Source: Metaphire vulgaris
Taxonomy: Eukaryota > Annelida > Clitellata > Crassiclitellata > Megascolecidae
Assembly (NCBI GenBank): GCA_018105865.1
Contig: CM030872.1
Span: 6,505,016 to 6,569,015, forward strand
Reading direction: 5' to 3'
DNA length: 64,000 bases
Shown here: one piece after another, positions 56,096 through 64,000 of the stretch
Layout of the letters: each line of letters opens with the position of its first letter
How positions within the stretch are numbered: the first letter of the stretch is position 1
The notes under the pieces: model-generated
The model's database searches: none
What the model was told of the DNA's origin: nothing
The model's input: only the letters and a program-made list of their open reading frames with translations
Program-made: the position numbers and the translations under genes

Positions 56096-59000
56096 TTAGA
56101 CAAGCGTTCCCTGAATTAACTTAAAGGCCATTTCAACGGCGTTCTGAGGAGCAGAATCATGAAAACAGACGTAGAATTCGGCTGAGACAGGCGACTCCAG
56201 TAACCTTCTGAAAAAATATTTCATCCTTAAACAAATTCATTTAACCATTTATTTAAAGAATTGATCTTTATTTCTAACCTAAAAAATTATTTTAAAAATC
56301 GATGCTTAAGATTAACAGCAATGAACATATCAATTCTGACAGTTGTGCTACTCAGTGGCGGCTCCACAGGGGGCATGCCCCTATTGAATGCCTGCCCCCC
56401 CCCAGTGGGCCCCCTGTTGGTACCCTATACTTAATGCTCCATACATAACAACAAATGGTTGGTCCCCATGATTAAAAGTTACCACCCCAACGGTCCCCCA
56501 CTTGCCAAATCCTGGAGCCGCCAACTGCTGCTACTCATTCACAGCTTAGCTTGACTGGGGAGCACTTGGACAGAGACTGATGAAACGTTTCTGTTGGGAC
56601 CCAGATTTGAACCATGGACCTCATGACTAATCACTGACCACCACACCACCTGGATCACCACCTGGATCACCACCTGGATTAATTGTAGCAGCTGCTAAAT
56701 CAAATGACAATGCTATTTGAAGTCTTTGTAATCGGTTATAGCAGGGGTATTCAAATGGTGGCCAAATCTGGCCTGCCAGGGGGCATGAAATGGCCCACAA
56801 AGAAATTGAAATGATCAATAATTTTTTTTTCTAATACAGGGTACATACAAAATATTTTTAAATGTCTTGTTTTCAACATCACCATCATTATCACCACCAC
56901 CACCACCACCACCACCACCACCACCACCACCACCACCACCACCACCACCATCATCCTGTCACTGGGTGAAGACAAGGATTATGGATTAACTGCCTCCACA
57001 AAGTCCTGTCTTATGCAGTTTGGTGTGCTTCTGGTAATGTCATAAAGATTTATTCTGTGACGTTATTCATCCCGGTCGTTCTGGGTCTTCCTCTGCTTCT
57101 TTGTCCTTCTGTGATCCCAAGCATTATGGACTTTTCTATGGTGTTTCCCTTTCGTTCTGCTACTCAGTGGCGGCTCCACAGGGGGGGCCCGTGCCCCCTA
57201 TTGAGTGCCTGGCCCCCCAGTAGGCCCCCTGCTGGTACCCTATGCTTAATGCTACATACATAACAACAAATGGTTGGCCCCCATGATTAAAAGTTGCCAC
57301 CCCAACGGCCCCCCCTTTCGTTCTGCATGTCCAAAATATTTCAAATTTTCTTGCTTTCACTTTGATGAGCAGCAGTCTTTTCACTCCTGCTTTGTGGAGT
57401 CCTTCATCATTAATTAGTTCTTCTTGTTAGCTATGTGATGCCTAATATTTTTTGAAGGCATTTAATTTCAAAATCTTCTATTCTTCTCTATTCATCCTTC
57501 TTCAGCGTACATGCCTCGCATCTGTTCGTGGCAACCGCCAAACCAAAGGCACGTAGCAGTTGTACTTTAATTGGGATATGTTTTTATTTTTCCAGATTTT
57601 CTGTATTTTCCCCAGTATTGTCATTTTCACACCCAATCTGCTTCTGATTTTGGTTAAATAGTTAACATCCTCCAAATTATAAATCCAGTTCAAATTGTTT
57701 TCAAATTACTGGTTTTTAAGTTTTAAAAAATTTGCACCTGTCTCTTGGGCACCAATCATAAAAATATAACCCTTCATGAATTTTTAATAAAAATTATAGT
57801 TTTGACAGAAATTTAATCTAGATTCACCCGATCATGCTACAAAAGTCTGAGAACATTAGAACAATTTTATATCTCAAGAGGCAAAGGAAAATACAAAACT
57901 CTCCAGGCACAAAACATTATAGTAAAAATCAAACTAAAGTCCTTCCCGAAACACTCAAGGCTTTCAAGGCTCATAGGGCGTTTCTTCTCCGTTACAAAGG
58001 CCCTCAGCCAGGCGCTTCCTGCAAGGTTCCACTCTGAAGTGTTCTCTGGAACGCACCTGTTTACCCGGATTAATCCGCTAAATTTGCCAACGCCATCTGG
58101 TGAAAGAAACAGTCGACCTTCCTCAGAAAAACCCGACCTTCTGCTCCATTGTCAACGCTTCTACCCCTCTACTAACTTCCCGCCCAAAACATTATGAACA
58201 AAATAAAACTGGGGGGATGAAACATTTTGCTTTCAATCTGAACTGAACCTTCAAACTTGCTGCTTCTCCATTTCAATCTGAATGATCAAATTGACTGGGG
58301 AATTTGTAAACTTTGGCCATAGCTATTTCAGCAACAGATTATGTCCCCAGGAAAAAGCGGCTACTACGATACTTACTTTCAAAGGTGCTATAGAAGCTCA
58401 CAAGATTTTACTTACCTAAATAACAAATCCCTGTTGTAATGAAAGACTTTTACACTCACCCAATGACCCAGTATGCGGTCGAAGGAGCAGGTTTCTTGGC
58501 ATTATTCCAACCAGAAACAGGACAGTTAAAAAGTATGCCATGTTCTTTTATTTGGTTCAAAGAGGAACTGGTCGTGGAATTTCTGTTTTTGCTTTCATCT
58601 TGATTGTTAATCTGAAAATGAACGTTGACATTCTGTAACTGCCTTCAAACAGGAAAGGAATCCCATTGGAAAAGGATAGGCCATGGCGGGAGAAAATAAT
58701 TGCGGTAGTAAACTGCAAGTTAATAGCAGTTATGGGTCTAATCTGCTTACTTACTTTGTATCTAGATTCAGAGTCTTTGGTTTTGACTCTATCTCTTCCG
58801 TTTTGGTTGTTGCTGATCATGGACCTTTGCAAGAATAAAATCTTTTAAATCAGCCAAATCTTATAACTTAATATAACGCTGTGCTCCGAGCCTCTAACAC
58901 AGTTAGTAGCCAAGCCAAACTGTGATAATGAAGTGCAGTGCAGTGAGATCGATTGATCAAAATGGAATTGACATTCTGTAAGTTAACCTTTGCTGTTGAT

Positions 59001-61395
59001 TGCTCAAAAAGTCTGTGGATCTCCAGGCACGCTGAGTTGAAATGCTTCAGCACTGCACTGTGCGTTGCACTGGCAACCTGGCGCATTTCTTGCTGCGCAG
59101 GACAGACGTAGATTCCATCAAAGCCGTCGAGAAAAACGTAGTGAAACAAAGTATTCTGATATCCACTCGTCAATCTAACACAAAATTAAACAGCAGCAAA
59201 AAACTCAAGAGAATGATAATAATAAAAACAAAGCAATGCATATAATTATTATCTGTAAAAGACAACAAATTTAGTTTAATAGCCATTTAGTCAAATCCAA
59301 ATCAACCATAACATTTAGGTCTGTCATTTGATTACAGTAATATTCAAAATAATACCAATTTCTACTTTTATTTAAAAGTTTTTCACATTATTATTATTAT
59401 TATTAAAACTCACAATTTCTTGTGTGCCATATTACCAAAATTTATGTCAGGAACAAGGACACATTACATTATTTTTAGCAAATACTAAGTAAAAAATTTC
59501 ATTACACAAATATCAAACAGCATCATCATTAACTAAAAATTTAGAGGGCACAAAATGAAATGTCTGAGATAAGAAATCACTGAAGTTGTATTTTAAGATT
59601 TCCTGGTTTCAGACTTCACATCTACTGGATTTCAGTAGCAATCTACCTGTGTTTGATAATTGCTATCGTTCTTAAATCAGTCGTGATATTTTCATTATTC
59701 CAGCATATTTTTAATTTTCAGCTCATCAACAGAGAAACAATATGAAAATTGTACAAATCTCAAACATTAAGAACTGCTAAAACCTTTTAAGATTTGTGAA
59801 AGTCTACAGAAATTTATAAGTTTCTCTCTGCAAAATTAATGATACTTTTAGAATTAAAAGCTCCATTAGTCGTACATTTATTTTCTAATATTGTCCAATT
59901 TAAAACCATGCTTTGAAAGATCATAACAAGTAAGTAAGTAAAATCTCGTGAGTTTATGTAGCGCTTTGAAAAGTAGTATAACAGTAGCTGTTTATTCTTA
60001 GGTGCTTAGCCTTTCTTAAATTAGCTATTGGAAAGGTGAATGATCAGCCAGGCAATGGTCAGTATATCCGAAGGGCAGTGAGGCAAGGTTGTTATAACAA
60101 CATCAGATATGCAAGAGACTTCAACTGTGTTGGTCAGAAACATTTTTATAAGAATTTAGTTCAAAACCTGAAATAAATTAAAGAATGTTACACACTTCAC
60201 ACGACTTCCGACTTCTGCTGCACCGACCTCGGCTTCGTTTCTCTTGAGATCACTGATGTCGTACATACTCAGAAGGCTGTGAGTCTGTTTTGAACCCTAG
60301 ACAAATAAAGAGATGGTTTGCAGAGGTCAACTCAGCTGCCCAAGAACATGCTAAACACCCAAAGTCAATGGTTCATTTCGAAAACATCAAAACCATAAAA
60401 GAAACCAAGACAATCAACGAACCAACTACTGAACCAGATATCTGAATACAACTTATGCCAGAAAAACCAATCTAAGTTTAAATAAAGTAAGTAAATACTC
60501 GTGAATTTATATAGCACTTTGGAAAGTAGTATCGTAGTAAGGTAAAGGTAAAGTTCATCCGTAGGCTTTGTGCCCGTAGGTGCTGGTGCTGATCTCCAGT
60601 TTCATGACCATCAGCCCATAGGTGGCTAAGCCATTTATCAGCGGACGGTGGCCAGTCATTCCGCCGATCCTATGGTTACCTTTGCAATGTTGCCATTGCT
60701 CCTCATTTTACCATCACAAAAAAGGCTGAGTCGACCTTTATGGCTCCTGCGGGACTCGAGCCCGCGACCTCCTGCTCCATCATCCAACGCTGTTAGTACC
60801 ACTCTGCTAACTTCCCACCCCAGTATCATAGTAGCAGCTTCTTATTCATATGCGCTTAGTCTCTTATGAAATAGCTACAGGCAGGTGCAATTGTCAGCCC
60901 GGCAAAGGCTGGTACATCCATAAGGTGGCGAGGCACCTAGTAAATCAATTCCCCCAGGAAGAGACTGGTTTTGAAACAAAATACTGGCAAACAAAGGGTT
61001 AACAGAATAAACAAGTTGATGCCAATTTTACTTGATTCTGACCAGACATTGACATTGACATGTCTGGTCAGAATCAACTTGTTTATTCTGTTAACCCTTT
61101 GTTTGCCAGTTGCGACCAAGAAAATTTTGGCCAACTGAACCTTGAAGAGGCGATTGCCGTGATCAGAGCCAAGCAGTTCGATGTTGCCAGTGGAAAACCT
61201 CCGCCAGACCTTGTTCGGTGCCGTGTACGAACCGTTGCTAGAATCACTCGACAGATAGCCGTCCTCATCCAAATAATCGGACGCCAGATAAAGATCACTT
61301 TCGGACGAATACTTCTCGGCCGACTGTTTCAAAGCGTACCTTTCTGTTGATGAAATGTTAAACAGCAAAAAGCAAGCTAACACTTTCCAATAATG

Positions 61396-61457
<62 letters not shown>

Positions 61458-62598
61458 CCGGGGCCCAGAATTTCTCTCGGCGGCCCTGACCGTTTGACAA
61501 GTCCTCCCTAACAAGAGGTACAGCCACAAATTCACATGCACTGGCATCACCAATTGAATATAGTAACATCTAAAAGCTCTTCATGCAAGATGTCGACTTT
61601 TATCAACAGATATGTTACTTTCAGCCCTGTACCCTTCAATGTTGACTTTGGTAAACATCCGCCCTCTGCTTAGAAGTCAACTTTTGTCGACGTCTGCCTC
61701 AAAAGAGTTAATTAAATGATTCTTAGAAATTTCAACGATGTAATATTCAGCCGCAGTGCACCAAAGACTTAAGATTGTTTTCTGGTCGTTAAGACATGCT
61801 AAGGTTTTCAAATTTAAAGTCTTTATTAGGACTTGAAAAATAAAGTTTACACACAGGTCTGCATGAGCCAAAGTACAACTGGACTTTCTTTAGTATCTAC
61901 ATCTTTTCAAAGTCTGACTTGCTGCTTCCCACTCCCACTCCTGACTGGTCTCTGGAATTGACTTTGTCCGGCTGACCACTAAACTTTGGCTATATAACTA
62001 TTTCAACTGTAGATTAAGTCCCGGGGAATAAGCAGCTACTGCTGTACCTGCTTTCAAAAGCACAGTGGCGGCTGCAGGATTTGGCAAGTTGGGGGGCCGT
62101 TGGGGTGGCAACTTCTAATCATGGGGGGGCAACCATTTGTTGTTAGGTATGTAGTATTAAGTATAGGGTCCCAACAGTGGGGCCACTGGGGGGCAAGCAC
62201 TCAATAGGGGTCACAGGCCCCGGTCTCTCCTCCTGTGGAGCCGCCACTGCAAAAGCACTGTAGAAATTCGCGAGATTTTACTTACTTACTTACTTAATCT
62301 ACAATTGCACTCAAGAGATCGCACACTGTATTTAGTTTACAGCAGAAAAATATAAAAGCTGAATGAAAAAAATCTTATCATAGATCACTTTAAACCTTGC
62401 TTGTTGAGCTGAGTGAGAGATGCACTTCCACCAACTGGAGTCTTCTTTTTGAGAATGGATTTGGGTTTGACTTTCTTAACAGAGGGAGGCTGAATAAAAG
62501 GCGCAACACCTGAATCCCTTGGCCTTTGACCCTTTTCTCCTTTTGTTGAAACAAACCAATCCACACTTGATAAACTTGGCATGGGAGTCCCACCGAGT
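56096..62598 (-). CDS. INTU: inturned (INTU)-like protein, C-terminal six exons (partial)
   Basis: Vertebrate INTU is a PDZ and longin-domain subunit of the CPLANE complex, which controls planar cell polarity and ciliogenesis. Minus-strand exons: 62396-62598 (contains SVDWFVS and KPKSILKK), 61141-61343 (contains KVWRRFSTGNIELL), 60196-60284 (starts THSLLSMYDISDLK), 58988-59155 or to 59165 (contains FHYVFLDGFDGIYVCP), 58460-58494 (KPAPSTAYWVIG) and 56096-56207 (starts RLLESPVSAEFYVCFHDS, stop at 56096). Phases are continuous except at the junction between the third and fourth exons, where the fourth may begin at 59155 (CAG acceptor, phase 0) or 59165 (phase 2), or a small exon is missed. The last three exons read as a longin-type C-terminal domain. 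The call rests on my memory of the INTU C-terminus (YWV.GRL...YVCFHDS...AFKL). HPS- or FUZ-type longin proteins are the alternative. The 5' part is beyond the right edge. Confidence 0.65.
56353..56527. mobile_element. hAT-type MITE, CAGTGGCGG family
   Basis: Ends CAGTGGCGGCTCCACAGG and GGAGCCGCCAACTG are flanked by GTGCTACT / CTGCTACT (7 of 8). It lies in the last INTU intron. Confidence 0.78.
56898..56950. repeat. (CAC)n microsatellite
   Basis: About 17 CAC units in an INTU intron. The poly-Val minus-strand frame is an artefact. Confidence 0.8.
56985..57700 (-). mobile_element. LINE fragment in an INTU intron, split by a hAT MITE
   Basis: On the minus strand 57693-57502 encodes SRLGVKMTILGKIQKIWKNK and a TDARHVR-like end, resembling the LINE region between reverse transcriptase and the C-terminus. 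The part at 56985-57160 is the related downstream piece. The MITE at 57165-57312 separates them. Confidence 0.5.
57165..57312. mobile_element. hAT-type MITE lacking its right end
   Basis: The left end CAGTGGCGGCTCCACAGG is intact but the right inverted repeat is missing. The unit is bounded by a 14-bp direct repeat, CCCTTTCGTTCTGC (57147-57160 and 57313-57326). It includes the same TACT flank as the copy at 56353. Confidence 0.7.
58300..58417 (+). mobile_element. (TTAC)-tail LINE 3' end in an INTU intron
   Basis: It carries the family's terminal segments (AAAAAGCGGCTACTACGATA, then GGTGCTATAGAAGCTCACAA and GATTTTACTTACC). It lies about 45 bp from the short INTU exon at 58460-58494. Confidence 0.55.
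59929..60130 (-). mobile_element. (TTAC)-tail LINE 3' end in an INTU intron
   Basis: The plus strand begins AAGTAAGTAAGTAAAATCTC and continues GTAGCGCTTTGAAAAGTAGT and TTATTCTTAGGTGCTTAGCC, the reverse complement of the family terminus. The similarity fades after about 200 bp. Confidence 0.6.
60484..60925 (-). mobile_element. (TTAC)-tail LINE 3' end split by a SINE
   Basis: Two parts of one LINE terminus, 60484-60539 and 60822-60925, are separated by a SINE. Joined, they resemble the copy at 59929. The duplicated target AGTATC(G/A)TAGTA marks the insertion point. Confidence 0.6.
60540..60821 (-). mobile_element. tRNA-derived SINE inserted in a LINE tail
   Basis: On the minus strand the head begins GGGGTGGGAAGTTAGCAGAG and includes an A box (TAGCAGAGTGG) and a B box (GGCTCGAGTCC). 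It ends CCTTTACCTTACC-like. The duplication AGTATCATAGTA / AGTATCGTAGTA flanks it. Confidence 0.72.
60983..61110. repeat. perfect palindrome next to an INTU donor
   Basis: Outer arms of 38 bp (60983-61020 and 61073-61110) match perfectly, as do inner arms of 15 bp (61034-61048 and 61061-61075). One 13-bp stretch, 61021-61033, breaks the left side. The arms include TTAACCCTTTG / CAAAGGGTTAA. Confidence 0.85.
61387..61457. repeat. (AAT)n/(GATAAT)n microsatellite
   Basis: TAATGATAA units followed by AAT units, 45 bp upstream of the INTU exon at 61343 on the minus strand. The poly-Tyr/His run of the minus frame comes from it. Confidence 0.75.
61960..62305 (+). mobile_element. (TTAC)-tail LINE 3' end split by a hAT MITE
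   Basis: The LINE terminus runs from about 61960 to 62062 (AATAAGCAGCTACTGCTGTA) and resumes after the hAT MITE at 62063-62249 with TGTAGAAATTCGCGAGATTT and four TTAC units. It lies in the intron between two INTU exons. Confidence 0.6.
62063..62249. mobile_element. hAT-type MITE, CAGTGGCGG family
   Basis: Ends CAGTGGCGGCTGCAGG and GGAGCCGCCACTG are flanked by a perfect 8-bp duplication CAAAAGCA. It is inserted in a LINE tail in an INTU intron. Confidence 0.85.
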
Positions 62599-62675
62599 CT
62601 GCAAATTTCACGTTAATCACCACAGATTTAACGAAATGTAATATCAAACATTCAAGCTGTAGAAAATTCTCCAAA

Positions 62676-62742
62676 TCAATCAATCAATCAATCAATCAAC
62701 CAATCAATCAATCAATTAACCAACCAACCAATCAATCAATCA
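62676..62742. repeat. (CAAT)n microsatellite
   Basis: About 15 degenerate CAAT units (with CAAC variants). They may be another LINE tail of the (ATTG) family in inverse orientation. Confidence 0.7.
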
Positions 62743-63052
62743 AAACTCTTCTTTTGACTCATTGGTTTCAGAAAACTATAAATCCAATTCTAATCAGACA
62801 AATGTACGTAAAAAATCCATCAAACACAATCAAATCAAATCCTGCAAATTTTATAGCTCCATCATAATAATAATTTATTGACATTCAGACTAGTCGATGC
62901 TTGAGCAAACTCATAATTCAGAATTACAGAAAAATCCAAAATAGTCAAGAATTTTCCAGCCAAGATGGGTTAGGAACAGAGTGTTTGAATGTGCGAGTCT
63001 CGAATCAGAATTTAAGAACAAGAGTGACTGAACAGAGCAAGACAAAATGTCA

Positions 63053-63138
63053 AGGTAATTCACATGTCCATTCAGGTAATTCACATGTCCATTCAGGTAA
63101 TTCACATGTCCATTCAGGTAATTCACATGTCCATTCAG
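63053..63138. repeat. 21-bp tandem repeat, four copies
   Basis: AGGTAATTCACATGTCCATT plus C is repeated four times without change, a period divisible by three, so both strands stay open. No coding evidence. Confidence 0.85.
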
Positions 63139-63829
63139 GTCCACAAAGCAGGACTTTGTTAATGCGATCGCATATTCGACAAATTTTTTAATATGCTACA
63201 TTTTTCTCCGTTTTCCCACACATGCAATTTCTGCATAAATATATGCGGTAATTTTAACCGCATTTTTGTCATGCATATAGCACATTTTGCTATTTTCCTA
63301 ATATAGACATAGATTTACAGGGGATCAGTGCCTGTATGGATGACCTTTTTCACTGCTTGTCAGCCTTTTTCACCAAAATACACCGCAATTTCGGAAATAT
63401 GTGAGGTGAAATAGGTAAATAAATGGGAAATTTAGGCAGATAAATGGGAAATTTCCAAATTTATTTCCGCTGCATATTTAAGACCTCTGAGTCCTGCATA
63501 TTTCCCGAAAAATCACTGAATTTAATGGGGCAATTTTTCTTTAATGCACAGCCCTAAAAAAAGAATGCTTCCAGTCAATGGAGCAACAGTAAACCTTGAA
63601 TGCTGGAAAGAATCTTTGGAAAGATGTACCCGGGGCAAGCATAAGACATAAAATATAAGATAATATTCTGTTTTGAGAGGATTTGAGAGCAAGGAGATTA
63701 GCCAACATCCATGACGAGAATATCGAAAATGTTCAGAGACTGAAATCAATATGTCCAGTAAAGATCGAAAATGAAAGATGGGGAGAAGAAGAATAAGGGA
63801 AAGAAGCTGTTAAAATGATGATAATAGTA

Positions 63830-63960
63830 CTATTCTATTCTATTCTGCATGACGATTTATATAGCACAGTAACAGAGCGAGGGCCAAAGTCAAGAGCGCT
63901 TTACATGGAACAATCATACGAACTGTTCAAATACCGTATTCTGGAGCAAACCTAAAAAGA
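63830..63960 (-). mobile_element. LINE 3' end with (TATTC) tail
   Basis: The plus strand has a TATTCTATTCTATTCTGCAT tail, then GATTTATATAGCACAGTAAC and AAGAGCGCTTTACATGGAAC, the reverse complement of LINE termini like those at 26.2 and 46.2 kb. Confidence 0.5.
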
Positions 63961-64000
63961 AAAGTTTTGAAAATATAAACTCCTTAGACCAGTGGTTCTT

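Larger units (their letters stand above)
62599..63829. other. INTU intron, no further exon seen
   Basis: Between the exon at 62396-62598 and the right edge I see a (CAAT)n run, the 21-bp tandem repeat and a LINE tail, but no upstream exon in phase. Confidence 0.45.

Noticed and set aside
58499..58545. Signal-peptide-like MAYFLTVLFLVG start on the minus strand
   Set aside because: The neighbouring frame with acceptor CCAAG gives KPAPSTAYWVIG, which joins in phase to the next INTU exon. The hydrophobic run is the intron's pyrimidine tract.
60937..61569. 210-residue minus-strand frame with a Tyr/His run
   Set aside because: Only 61141-61343 is an INTU exon. The Tyr/His run is a microsatellite and the C-terminus is a palindrome.
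63053..63138. Possible CRISPR-like array
   Set aside because: The copies are contiguous with no spacers and the genome is eukaryotic. It is a simple tandem repeat.
63986..64000. CAGTGGTTCTT at the window edge
   Set aside because: It looks like the first bases of a hAT-type element, but the rest lies outside the window.

Overview
This is animal nuclear DNA: intron-rich, AT-rich and full of transposon debris. Four recognisable conserved animal genes are split into short exons with consensus splice sites. A fifth, small gene has clean exons but I cannot name it. The protein sequences, the CR1/L2-like LINEs and the many MITEs point to an invertebrate metazoan, probably marine (invertebrate deuterostome or lophotrochozoan). 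The species cannot be fixed from the sequence alone.

Layout. (1) 0.8-11.8 kb, minus strand: the first coding exon of a kinesin light chain gene, with the rest of the gene off the left edge; a CpG-rich candidate 5' exon lies near 11.7 kb. (2) 14.57-30.6 kb, plus strand: a complete ALDH3A2-type fatty aldehyde dehydrogenase of 14 coding exons with two alternative terminal exons. The kinesin and dehydrogenase genes are head to head. (3) 34.38-42.56 kb, plus strand: a complete PAWR (Par-4) orthologue of about 343 residues; its last intron carries a 2.4-kb CACTG-ended DNA transposon. (4) 45.26-49.45 kb, minus strand: a small four-exon gene of about 121 residues, not identified. (5) 56.1-62.6 kb, minus strand: the last six exons of an inturned (INTU)-like planar polarity/ciliogenesis gene, with its 5' part off the right edge. 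The genes share no obvious pathway; this is ordinary synteny rather than an operon.

Most of the remaining sequence is mobile DNA. It includes a hAT-type MITE family (CAGTGGCGG ends, 8-bp target duplications), Tc1/mariner, pogo-like, piggyBac-like and Harbinger-like MITEs, one element with inverted arms of several hundred bases, tRNA-derived SINEs, and several LINE families told apart by their 3' tails: (TTAC)n, (ATTG)n and (ATT)n. Many microsatellites here are these LINE tails. The least explained structures are five palindromic elements with degenerate telomere-like (CCCTAA) cores, a GC-rich array of about 38-bp hairpin-forming units near 52 kb, and the unnamed small gene.

All exon boundaries were read by eye from splice sites, phase continuity and family resemblance. 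No alignment or transcript data were available.
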